A stretch of 64,000 bases of DNA from Sulfurivermis sp041678005 (GTDB lineage: Bacteria > Pseudomonadota > Gammaproteobacteria > Thiohalomonadales > Thiohalomonadaceae). The DNA lies in assembly GCA_041678005.1 (NCBI GenBank), contig JBAYOW010000001.1, positions 48,695-112,694 of the forward strand, given 5' to 3'. Made by a program: the position numbers and the translations under genes. Below the pieces are notes generated by a model that saw nothing but the letters and a program-made list of their open reading frames with translations, was not told where the DNA came from and did not search any database. Below are positions 8,833 to 16,588 of this stretch, piece after piece. Numbering within the stretch: the stretch's first letter is position 1; every line of letters begins with the position of its first letter.

Positions 8833-10151
8833 GCGCCCTCTGCCACCAACTGCAAACCAGACTGATTGGCCAGCGCCACAAAGCCAGGAAATGAAGTATT
8901 GACGTTGGCACAGTCGGTGATGGTAATAGGGCCAGAGGCCACCAGTGCGGCCAGCGCAAATGACATGGCAATGCGATGATCACCGTGGCTAGCCACCTGG
9001 CCGCTGCCTATCTGCCCACCACGAATTACCATGCCATCCGCTGTTGGCTGCGCATCTATACCCAATGTCACAAGGCCATCGGCCATTACCTGAATCCGGT
9101 CAGATTCCTTGACCCGCAGCTCCTCGGCACCTGTCAGAACTGTCTCGCCCTCGGCGCAGGCCGCGGCAATGAACAGGGCCGGAAACTCATCAATCGCCAA
9201 TGGCACTTGCTCTACTGGAATGTGTATACCCTTGAGTTTGCTGGCACGCACGCGTATATCGGCCACCGGCTCACCACCAACCTCACGCTCATTTTGCAGT
9301 TCGAGATCGGCACCCATCTGACGCAGGATATTGATCACGCCAATGCGGGTAGGGTTGATGCCCACATGCTCCAGCAGAATATCTGAGCCAGCCGCAATGG
9401 CGGCACCAACTATGAAGAAGGTAGCTGACGAAATATCAGCTGGCACATCAATCGCAGTGGCTTTGAGTCTGCCGCCGCCCTGCAGGCACACCTTATTGCC
9501 CTGTTGCTCAACGGTATAACCAAAACCACGCAGCATGCGCTCGGTATGATCGCGCGTCGGCGCCGGCTCAGTAACACAGGTCTTGCCTTCGGCATACAAA
9601 CCAGCCAGCAGCAGACAGGATTTCACCTGTGCACTGGCCATCGGCATGGTGTAATCAATGCCCTTGAGTGTTTGTCCACCTTTAATCCTAAGTGGCGGCG
9701 TGCCCTGCTCGGTCGTTGCCACTATGGCGCCCATCAAACGCAATGGCTCGGTAACTCGTTTCATCGGTCGCGTAGATAACGAAGCATCGCCACTCATTTC
9801 AAGGTCAAAATTCTGACCTGCCAGCAAACCGGACAGCAAGCGCATGGAGGTGCCAGAATTCCCCAGATAAAGTGGTTTAGCTGGCGGTTTAAGACCATGC
9901 ATACCAACACCATGCACAGTTACACGACCTGCCTGCGGCCCCTCGATCTGCACGCCCATGGCGCGAAATACCTCCAGGGTAGCGATATTATCCTCGCCTT
10001 CGAGAAAGCCCGTGATTTGTGTGACACCCTCTGCCAAGGAGCCGAGCATGATGGCACGGTGAGAGATGGACTTATCACCAGGCACGCGAATCCGTCCCTG
10101 CAATTTGCCACCTGCGTTAGCACGAAAAATTATGTTATCTGGATTGGACAT
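8829..10151 (-). CDS. aroA: 3-phosphoshikimate 1-carboxyvinyltransferase (EPSP synthase)
   Basis: 440 residues. It joins shikimate-3-phosphate to phosphoenolpyruvate. Signatures seen are GDKSISHRAIMLGSLAEG near the N-terminus, LGNSGTSMRLLSGLLAG, the RPMKRVTEPLRLMGA block, and KESDRI toward the C-terminus. The RPMxR and GNSGTSMRL forms match the Bacillus/Pseudomonas-like group rather than E. coli AroA. In Pseudomonas this domain is fused behind TyrA; here the two are separate genes 17 bases apart, in the same order. Confidence 0.97.
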   Translation of the reverse strand: MSNPDNIIFRANAGGKLQGRIRVPGDKSISHRAIMLGSLAEGVTQITGFLEGEDNIATLEVFRAMGVQIEGPQAGRVTVHGVGMHGLKPPAKPLYLGNSGTSMRLLSGLLAGQNFDLEMSGDASLSTRPMKRVTEPLRLMGAIVATTEQGTPPLRIKGGQTLKGIDYTMPMASAQVKSCLLLAGLYAEGKTCVTEPAPTRDHTERMLRGFGYTVEQQGNKVCLQGGGRLKATAIDVPADISSATFFIVGAAIAAGSDILLEHVGINPTRIGVINILRQMGADLELQNEREVGGEPVADIRVRASKLKGIHIPVEQVPLAIDEFPALFIAAACAEGETVLTGAEELRVKESDRIQVMADGLVTLGIDAQPTADGMVIRGGQIGSGQVASHGDHRIAMSFALAALVASGPITITDCANVNTSFPGFVALANQSGLQLVAEGA

Positions 10152-10168
10152 GAGCTGTTTATCAAGAA

Positions 10169-11026
10169 TTATTGTTTAAATTCATCACGCGCCTTTTTGG
10201 CATGCGTAAAAATCTGCATCAGTTTTGCGCTATCGCCACTTGCAATGGCCTCGCGCACGATGGCCAAGTCTGTGACATAGCAATCGAGCACTTTGAGCAG
10301 TGCTTCACGATTGGCCAGACATATGTCATGCCACATGCGTGGATCACTACTGGCTATGCGGGTGAAATCACGAAAACCGCCCGCAGCAAAACGGAAGATC
10401 TCGGTATGCTCTTCCATGCGCGCCAAGGTATCGACCAGGGTAAAAGCCAACATATGCGGTAAATGACTAGTAGCCGCCAACACCTCATCGTGGTGTTGCA
10501 CTTCCATCTCCACTACCTCGGCACCTGCCGCTTGCCACATCTCCCGCACCACATCGACGGCATCGACTTCAGTCTCTGCCAAGGGGGTAAGAATAACGCG
10601 ACGTTTTTGATACAGCTCGGCGAAGGATGCGGCCACCCCACTGCGCTCAGTGCCAGCGATAGGATGGGCTGGCACAAAGCGGGGCGGTAAATAGCCAAAG
10701 ACGCGCTGCACTGCCTCGACCACCGAAGCCTTGGTACTTCCCACATCGGTGAGTATGGTGTCGGCGGCTAAATGAGGGGCGATAATACGCAAGACCCCTC
10801 CCATTGCACCAACTGGCACAGCCAGCACCACTACATCCGCAGCTTGCACCGCCACAACCGGATCAAGCTCAGCCCGATCGATTACACCCAGTTCCAGTGC
10901 CTGTTGCAGCTGGACCGGATCACGGCCACAACCGATCACCTGAGAAACAGCACCAGCCGCTTTTAATGCCCGCGCCAGTGAGCCACCTATCAGTCCGACG
11001 CCTATGATGCAAAGCTGCTGGATCAA
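10169..11026 (-). CDS. tyrA: Prephenate/arogenate dehydrogenase
   Basis: 285 residues. An N-terminal Rossmann motif GVGLIGGSLARAL is followed by the substrate stretch HPIAGTERSGV and the helical dehydrogenase domain containing SHLPHMLAFTLV. It oxidises prephenate (or arogenate) toward tyrosine; no chorismate mutase or ACT domain is attached. The only plausible start is a TTG at 11026, one base past the TGA of the preceding DAHP synthase (TGATTTG), so initiation is probably by coupling or reinitiation. Cofactor preference cannot be read with confidence. Confidence 0.93.
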   Translation of the reverse strand: MIQQLCIIGVGLIGGSLARALKAAGAVSQVIGCGRDPVQLQQALELGVIDRAELDPVVAVQAADVVVLAVPVGAMGGVLRIIAPHLAADTILTDVGSTKASVVEAVQRVFGYLPPRFVPAHPIAGTERSGVAASFAELYQKRRVILTPLAETEVDAVDVVREMWQAAGAEVVEMEVQHHDEVLAATSHLPHMLAFTLVDTLARMEEHTEIFRFAAGGFRDFTRIASSDPRMWHDICLANREALLKVLDCYVTDLAIVREAIASGDSAKLMQIFTHAKKARDEFKQ

Positions 11027-11027
11027 A

Positions 11028-12044
11028 TCAAAGCTCGCGGTCTATGGCCTGGGCAATACCGCGCAGGGAAACCATCAGCTCAGCCAACTCCTGAGGACTG
11101 AGCGCCTGATCAGCATCGCACCATGCCTCACATGGAGTAGGATGCATTTCCACCAGCAGGCCATCAGCACCTGCAGCAATTGCTGCCCGTGAAAGTGCCG
11201 GCACCATCCATGCCTTGCCACCGGCATGACTAGGATCGACTATGACTGGCAGATGTGTCTCCTTCTTCAACACAGGTATAGCCGTTACATCGAGCATATT
11301 ACGGTAATAGGTTTCAAAACTGCGCACACCACGCTCGCAGAAAATGTTGTTGTGATTACCACCAGCAGCAATATACTCCGCCGCCATCAGCCATTCTGAA
11401 ATAGTCGCAGACATGCCACGTTTCAAGATCACTGGTTTGGATAGCCGCCCGACTTCCTTGAGCAGATCGAAATTCTGCATATTGCGCGTACCGATCTGGA
11501 TTACATCGACATCATATTGCATGAAGGCATCTATCTGCCGCACATCCATCAACTCGGTGACAATGGGTAGATTATATTTGTCTGCCGCCTTGCGAAACAT
11601 CCCCAGGCCTTCAACACCTGCACCCTGAAAGGTATAGGGGCTGGTGCGTGGTTTGAAGGCGCCACCACGCATCAGCCTACAACCCGCAGCAGCGACATAT
11701 TTGGCCGCCTCATCCATCTGTTGCTGCGTCTCGACCGAGCATGGCCCACCGATAATCTGTATCTTTTTGCCACCAAGCGGGATGCCCTTAATATCAACTA
11801 CCGTAGCCTGTTGATGATAGGAACGCGCCACTATCTTATATGGCTTCATTACCCGGATTACCTGTTCGACGCCAGGCAGAGCCTGTAATAATTCCTTGTC
11901 GATCTTGCTCTCATCGCCGATCGCACCAATAACTGTGCGCTCCACGCCACGCGAGATATTACTGCCCAGCCCCCAGCTTTTCAGTCGCTGATTAACTGTC
12001 TCGATCTGCTTGTCAGTAACCTGCTTGTGCATGATAATAATCAT
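11028..12044 (-). CDS. aroF: 3-deoxy-7-phosphoheptulonate (DAHP) synthase, type I-beta
   Basis: 338 residues. It condenses PEP and erythrose-4-phosphate, the entry to aromatic synthesis. The N-terminal 70 or so residues form a ferredoxin-like regulatory domain, as in Thermotoga DAHP synthase. The barrel follows, with GPCSVET, GGAFKPRTSPYTFQG, TRNMQNFDLLK, ILKRGMSATI and VDPSHAGG. These are beta-subtype hallmarks, unlike E. coli AroFGH. Its place inside the phe/tyr cluster suggests feedback control matched to those pathways. The symbol is by convention for this subtype. Confidence 0.94.
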   Translation of the reverse strand: MIIIMHKQVTDKQIETVNQRLKSWGLGSNISRGVERTVIGAIGDESKIDKELLQALPGVEQVIRVMKPYKIVARSYHQQATVVDIKGIPLGGKKIQIIGGPCSVETQQQMDEAAKYVAAAGCRLMRGGAFKPRTSPYTFQGAGVEGLGMFRKAADKYNLPIVTELMDVRQIDAFMQYDVDVIQIGTRNMQNFDLLKEVGRLSKPVILKRGMSATISEWLMAAEYIAAGGNHNNIFCERGVRSFETYYRNMLDVTAIPVLKKETHLPVIVDPSHAGGKAWMVPALSRAAIAAGADGLLVEMHPTPCEAWCDADQALSPQELAELMVSLRGIAQAIDREL

Positions 12045-12073
12045 GGATTCATCACTCTTTTCTGCATAAATGA

Positions 12074-13192
12074 TTAACGGCCCAGCACCTTGGTCAGGGC
12101 CACGAGAAAGCGCTCATTTTCTTGCGGCAAACCCACTGTAACGCGCAGATGATCGGGCATGCCGTAATTGGCAACAGGACGCACAATAACCCCCTCCCGC
12201 AGCAAGGCATCAAACAGCGGTGCGGCAGGTTGCCCGACATCCACACTGACAAAATTGCCTACCGAAGGGATATAGGCAAGCCCCATTGAGTCAAAGCCAG
12301 CGATTAATTGTTGCATCCCTGCAGCATTGAGCTCCAATGTCTGCTGCAAATGTTCATCATCATCCAGCGCTGCAGTTGCCGCCGCCAAGGCCAGACTGTT
12401 GACATTGAAAGGAGGGCGGATGCGATTCAATAAATCAGCCACCTCGGGATGGCAAACCCCATAACCTGCACGCAGTCCCGCCAGGCCGTAGCATTTTGAA
12501 AAAGTGCGCGCGACGATAAGATTTGGATAACGATCTACCCAGGTAATGGCATCGGGATAAGCTGTCGCGCCCATCGCTGGAAAGCTGGCATACTCAAAAT
12601 ACGCCTCGTCCACCAATACCATTACGTGCTCTGGCAAATCAGCAATAAAAGATTCAAGTTCATCCGCTGCCAACCAGGTTCCCGTTGGATTATTTGGATT
12701 GGCGATAAAAATAAGACGGGTGCGATCAGTTAGCGCTGCACACATCGCTTCCAGATCATGTCCCCAATTTATTGCTGGCACCACCACGGCACGCGCACCC
12801 ACTGCCTGAGTGAGTATGGGATACACCGCAAAGGCGTGCTCAGAGAAGACGACCTCATGTTCTGCCGTGACAAAAGTACGCACAGCAAAGTCCAGCACAT
12901 CACTGGAACCATTGCCGAGGATCAGCTGAGCAAGCTCAACTCCCAAGCGAGCAGCCAATTTTTCCTTGAGAATAAAGCCATTACCATCAGGATAGAGCCA
13001 GATATCCTCAAGTGTTTCGCGGGCGGCGCGCAAGGCAAAGGGGCTGGGGCCCAACGGATTTTCATTGGAAGCCAGTTTAATGATGTTGCTAATACCCAGT
13101 TCGCGCTCCAGCTCCTCGATAGGCTTGCCGGGCTGATAAGCTTTTAGCTGTCGTACGCCCGGCACAGCCAGGGCAAGAAAATCAGTTACCAT
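12074..13192 (-). CDS. hisC: Histidinol-phosphate / aromatic aminotransferase
   Basis: 372 residues, a class II PLP aminotransferase. NENPLGPSP near the N-terminus, ANPNNPTGTW in the middle and RTFSKCYGLAGLRAGY with the PLP-binding Lys are present. It is called HisC by similarity. Because it sits between pheA and the DAHP synthase, away from his genes (as hisC2 does in Pseudomonas), it may mainly transaminate phenylpyruvate and hydroxyphenylpyruvate. Its 5' end overlaps the 3' end of pheA by 11 bases, which indicates one operon. Confidence 0.92.
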   Translation of the reverse strand: MVTDFLALAVPGVRQLKAYQPGKPIEELERELGISNIIKLASNENPLGPSPFALRAARETLEDIWLYPDGNGFILKEKLAARLGVELAQLILGNGSSDVLDFAVRTFVTAEHEVVFSEHAFAVYPILTQAVGARAVVVPAINWGHDLEAMCAALTDRTRLIFIANPNNPTGTWLAADELESFIADLPEHVMVLVDEAYFEYASFPAMGATAYPDAITWVDRYPNLIVARTFSKCYGLAGLRAGYGVCHPEVADLLNRIRPPFNVNSLALAAATAALDDDEHLQQTLELNAAGMQQLIAGFDSMGLAYIPSVGNFVSVDVGQPAAPLFDALLREGVIVRPVANYGMPDHLRVTVGLPQENERFLVALTKVLGR

Positions 13193-14276
13193 TCAATAGC
13201 GCCTTGGGATAGGAACCGAGAAGCTTGAACAATGAGGCCTCTGCCGCCAGCTCCTGCAATGCAACTGCCACCCGACTTTCTTCGGCATGGCCTTCGATAT
13301 CGAGAAAAAACACATATTCCCACATGCCCTGACGGGAGGGGCGTGATTCAATACGGCTCATGGAAACACCATGCTGCGCCAAGGGAGCAAGCAAGTGGTA
13401 CAAGGCACCAGGCTTGTTGCGGGTAGCCACCAGCACCGATGTTTTGTCCTTGCCGGAGGGCGGCACCGACTTCCGTCCAAGTACCAAAAAACGCGTGGTA
13501 TTATCGGGCTGGTCCTCGATGTTTTGCGCCAGCACAGACAAGCCATACAAACCAGCAGCAACCTCACCGGCAATCGCAGCTGCGCCATCTTCTATTGTTG
13601 CACGCCGCGCAGCCTCCGCGTTGCTGCTCACATCGATACGCTCCACACCTGGTAAATTGGTATCAAGCCAGGCACGACACTGCAATAATGACTGGCTATG
13701 CGAATAAATCCGGCGCACCTCGGCAAGGTCGCGCATGCGTCCCATCAAATGTTGATGGATGCGCAACTCCACCTCGCCAGCAACCTTCAGAGGCGTATCA
13801 AGCAGAATATCCAGGGTATGTCCGACAATGCCACCAGTTGAATTTTCCACCGGCACAACACCGTAATCCGCACTACCCGCCTCGACCTCACGAAAGACTT
13901 CGACAATCGTTGGCAAGGAAATAGTTTGCACTGAATGACCAAAATGTTTCAGTGTAGCGGCCTGGGTAAATGTCCCCTCCGGGCCAAGATAGGCGACACG
14001 CATCGGCCGCTCCAGTGCTAGACAGGCCGACATTATCTCGCGAAAAAGTCGCGCCATCTCCTCGCCTGGCAGCGGTCCCTGATTGCGCTCCACTACCTTG
14101 CGCAAAATCTGCGCCTCGCGCTCCGGCCGATAAAAAACTGCCCGCTCAGCATCGGCAGCGATCTTTACCTGCGCCACCTCTTGCGCCAGCCCAGCCCGCT
14201 CATTGATCAATGCCTGGAGTTGCTCATCCAGGACATCGATACGTTCGCGAATTATCTGCAAGCGTGCATCACTCAT
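13182..14276 (-). CDS. pheA: Bifunctional chorismate mutase / prephenate dehydratase (P-protein)
   Basis: 364 residues from the ATG at 14276. An in-frame upstream start would run through serA and adds no family-like sequence. Order: AroQ-type chorismate mutase helices (residues 1-90, RERIDVLDEQLQALINERA), prephenate dehydratase (VAYLGPEGTFTQAA to the TTRFLVLG substrate motif) and a C-terminal ACT domain (NKPGALYHLLAPLAQHGVS, SRPSRQGMWEYVFFLD) for phenylalanine inhibition. It lies 4 bases after the serA stop. Confidence 0.96.
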   Translation of the reverse strand: MSDARLQIIRERIDVLDEQLQALINERAGLAQEVAQVKIAADAERAVFYRPEREAQILRKVVERNQGPLPGEEMARLFREIMSACLALERPMRVAYLGPEGTFTQAATLKHFGHSVQTISLPTIVEVFREVEAGSADYGVVPVENSTGGIVGHTLDILLDTPLKVAGEVELRIHQHLMGRMRDLAEVRRIYSHSQSLLQCRAWLDTNLPGVERIDVSSNAEAARRATIEDGAAAIAGEVAAGLYGLSVLAQNIEDQPDNTTRFLVLGRKSVPPSGKDKTSVLVATRNKPGALYHLLAPLAQHGVSMSRIESRPSRQGMWEYVFFLDIEGHAEESRVAVALQELAAEASLFKLLGSYPKALLNGN

Positions 14277-14280
14277 GACA

Positions 14281-15450
14281 TCAGGCAATAACGCGGACAG
14301 ACAACACGCCATCAATGGCAGCAATATCATTGACGACAGTCGCAGGAATTGCGCGATCCACATCGACAACGGTGTAAGCCAGCTCGCCACGAGACTTGTT
14401 GACCATATCAATGATATTCAAACCGGCCTTGCCCAAATCGCTGGATATCTGGCTCAAAACATTGGGCACATTGGCGTTGGCCACGGTTAACCGATACGTG
14501 CCCTCACTACGAGCCTGCACGACCTCGGGGAAATTCACGGAATTTTTTATATTGCCGTTTGCCAGATAATCACGAACCTGCTCGGCCACCATTACCGCAC
14601 AATTATCTTCCGCCTCTTTCGTTGAAGCGCCAAGATGCGGCAGGGCTACCACGCGTGGATGATTTATCAGCAGCCTGGTGGGGAAATCGCAAACATAACC
14701 ATAGGCCTCGCCACTATCAATGGCGGCAACCATGGCCTCATCATCGACTATCCCCTTGCGGGCAAAATTCAACACCACCAAACCCTTTTTGGCCTTACTC
14801 AAACGCTCGGCATTGAGCATATTGCGCGTAGCATCAATCAAAGGCACATGGAAAGTAATGAAGTCAGCCTGGGCCAGCATTTCATCAAAGCTATTGGCTT
14901 TTTGCACCTGTGAGGACAGACTCCAGGCTCCTTCCACCGTAATCCCCGGGTCAAAACCAATCACCTTCATACCCAATGCAATCGCTGCATTGGCGACCTC
15001 GCGACCAATAGCGCCCAGACCGACGACACCCAGGGTACGACCAGGCAATTCAAAACCGGCATATTTTTTCTTGCCAGCCTCGGTTTGTTTGTCGATGCTG
15101 ACATCATCACCTTCCAGCCGACGGGAAAAGTCTCGTGCTGTGCAAATATTGCGACAGGCAATCAACATACTGGCTATGACCAGCTCCTTGACGGCATTGG
15201 CGTTGGCTCCCGGCGCATTGAAGACCGGAATACCACGCTGACTCATCTGCTCAACAGGGATATTATTCACCCCTGCGCCTGCCCGCCCGATAGCCTTCAC
15301 CGAAGCAGGGATTTCTATTTCATGCATCTTGAAAGAGCGCACTAAAATGGCATCTGGCTGCTCGATTTCCGAGGCGATCTCATAATCATTAGCAGGCAAA
15401 CGCTCAAGCCCGGCAACCGATATATTATTCAGCGTCAAAATTTTGTACAT
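14281..15450 (-). CDS. serA: D-3-phosphoglycerate dehydrogenase
   Basis: 389 residues from the ATG at 15450, which has an AGGAAG Shine-Dalgarno sequence 4 bases upstream; a longer frame to 15477 adds only nine unlike residues. The D-2-hydroxyacid dehydrogenase fold is clear: GRAGAGVNNIP, NAD-binding GLGAIGREVA, catalytic Arg-Glu-His region (NFARKGIVDD, HLGASTKEAE). A C-terminal ACT-type domain (DLGKAGLNIIDMVNKSRGELAYTVVD) could give serine feedback. It sits with serC, so serine and aromatic synthesis share a transcript. Confidence 0.95.
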   Translation of the reverse strand: MYKILTLNNISVAGLERLPANDYEIASEIEQPDAILVRSFKMHEIEIPASVKAIGRAGAGVNNIPVEQMSQRGIPVFNAPGANANAVKELVIASMLIACRNICTARDFSRRLEGDDVSIDKQTEAGKKKYAGFELPGRTLGVVGLGAIGREVANAAIALGMKVIGFDPGITVEGAWSLSSQVQKANSFDEMLAQADFITFHVPLIDATRNMLNAERLSKAKKGLVVLNFARKGIVDDEAMVAAIDSGEAYGYVCDFPTRLLINHPRVVALPHLGASTKEAEDNCAVMVAEQVRDYLANGNIKNSVNFPEVVQARSEGTYRLTVANANVPNVLSQISSDLGKAGLNIIDMVNKSRGELAYTVVDVDRAIPATVVNDIAAIDGVLSVRVIA

Positions 15451-15473
15451 ATCACTTCCTGACCTAAAGACCA

Positions 15474-16559
15474 TCAACCATTGCGCAGAGCAAAATCGTG
15501 CATGAAGTCCACTAGTGTGTCCACACCCTGTTCCGGCATGGCGTTATAAATGCTGGCACGCATACCGCCGACAGAACGATGGCCTTTCAGCGTGGCCAGG
15601 CCAACTTTTTTAGCTTCCTGCAAAAACAGTTCATCGAGTTCGGCGCGCGGCAAGGTAAAAGGTATATTCATCCAGGAACGGCAATGTTTTGCCACTGGAT
15701 TTTGATAGAAACCATGTGATCCATCGATTGCAGCATACAGTTTCTCCGCCTTGCGCTGATTGATCTCTCCCATGGCAGACAAACCACCCAGATCCTTGAG
15801 CCACTCGAATACCAGACCGGCCATATACCAGGCATAAGTGGGAGGAGTGTTGTACATCGATCCATTATCGGCATGTGTCTTGTAATCCAGCATTGAAGCC
15901 AGGCCAGCAGGCGCTTTGCCGACATGATCATCGCGTATGATCACGATGGTCAAACCAGCCGGGCCAATATTTTTCTGCGCGCCAGCATAAATCACCCCAA
16001 ACTGGCTGACATCCAGCGGCCGACTGAGTATGGTGGACGACATATCGGCCACCAGCGGCACATCACCCGTCGCAGGAATGTAATCGAATTCCACGCCACG
16101 AATCGTCTCGTTGGGGCAGTAATGCACATATGCAGCATCGGTTGACAGTTTCAGCTCGGGCTGGGCAGGCACCGTAGTGTAATTACCCACCGAGGTGTCG
16201 GCAGCGACATTCACCGTACAGAATTTTTTCGCTTCGGCCAAAGCCTTTTTCGACCAATCGCCAGTATTGATGTAATCAACTGTGGTCTTCTCGCCCAGCA
16301 GATTCATTGGCAACATGGCAAATTGCTGTGAGGCGCCGCCTTGCAGGAACAACACCTTGTAATTATCGGGGATCGCGAGCAGCTCACGCAGATCGGCCTC
16401 GACCTTGGCGGCAATGGACATATATTCCTTGCCACGATGGCTCATCTCCATCACCGACATACCACTGCCATTCCAGTCCAGCATCTCATCCCGCGCCCGT
16501 TCTATAACGGCCTGCGGCAACATCGCTGGACCTGCACTAAAATTGAATACACGCGCCAT
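15474..16559 (-). CDS. serC: Phosphoserine aminotransferase
   Basis: 361 residues, standard. It begins MARVFNFSAGPAMLP; the PLP-Lys motif YAGAQKNIGPAGL and the C-terminal GHRSVGGMRASIYNAMP are intact. The ATG at 16559 is preferred over a TTG four codons upstream because of a GGGGGAT run upstream and family agreement. It converts phosphohydroxypyruvate to phosphoserine and commonly acts in pyridoxal-phosphate synthesis too. gyrA lies upstream, 29 bases away, the classic gyrA-serC-pheA order. Confidence 0.97.
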   Translation of the reverse strand: MARVFNFSAGPAMLPQAVIERARDEMLDWNGSGMSVMEMSHRGKEYMSIAAKVEADLRELLAIPDNYKVLFLQGGASQQFAMLPMNLLGEKTTVDYINTGDWSKKALAEAKKFCTVNVAADTSVGNYTTVPAQPELKLSTDAAYVHYCPNETIRGVEFDYIPATGDVPLVADMSSTILSRPLDVSQFGVIYAGAQKNIGPAGLTIVIIRDDHVGKAPAGLASMLDYKTHADNGSMYNTPPTYAWYMAGLVFEWLKDLGGLSAMGEINQRKAEKLYAAIDGSHGFYQNPVAKHCRSWMNIPFTLPRAELDELFLQEAKKVGLATLKGHRSVGGMRASIYNAMPEQGVDTLVDFMHDFALRNG

Positions 16560-16588
16560 CCTATCCCCCAAACGTTATTTGCCAGACA

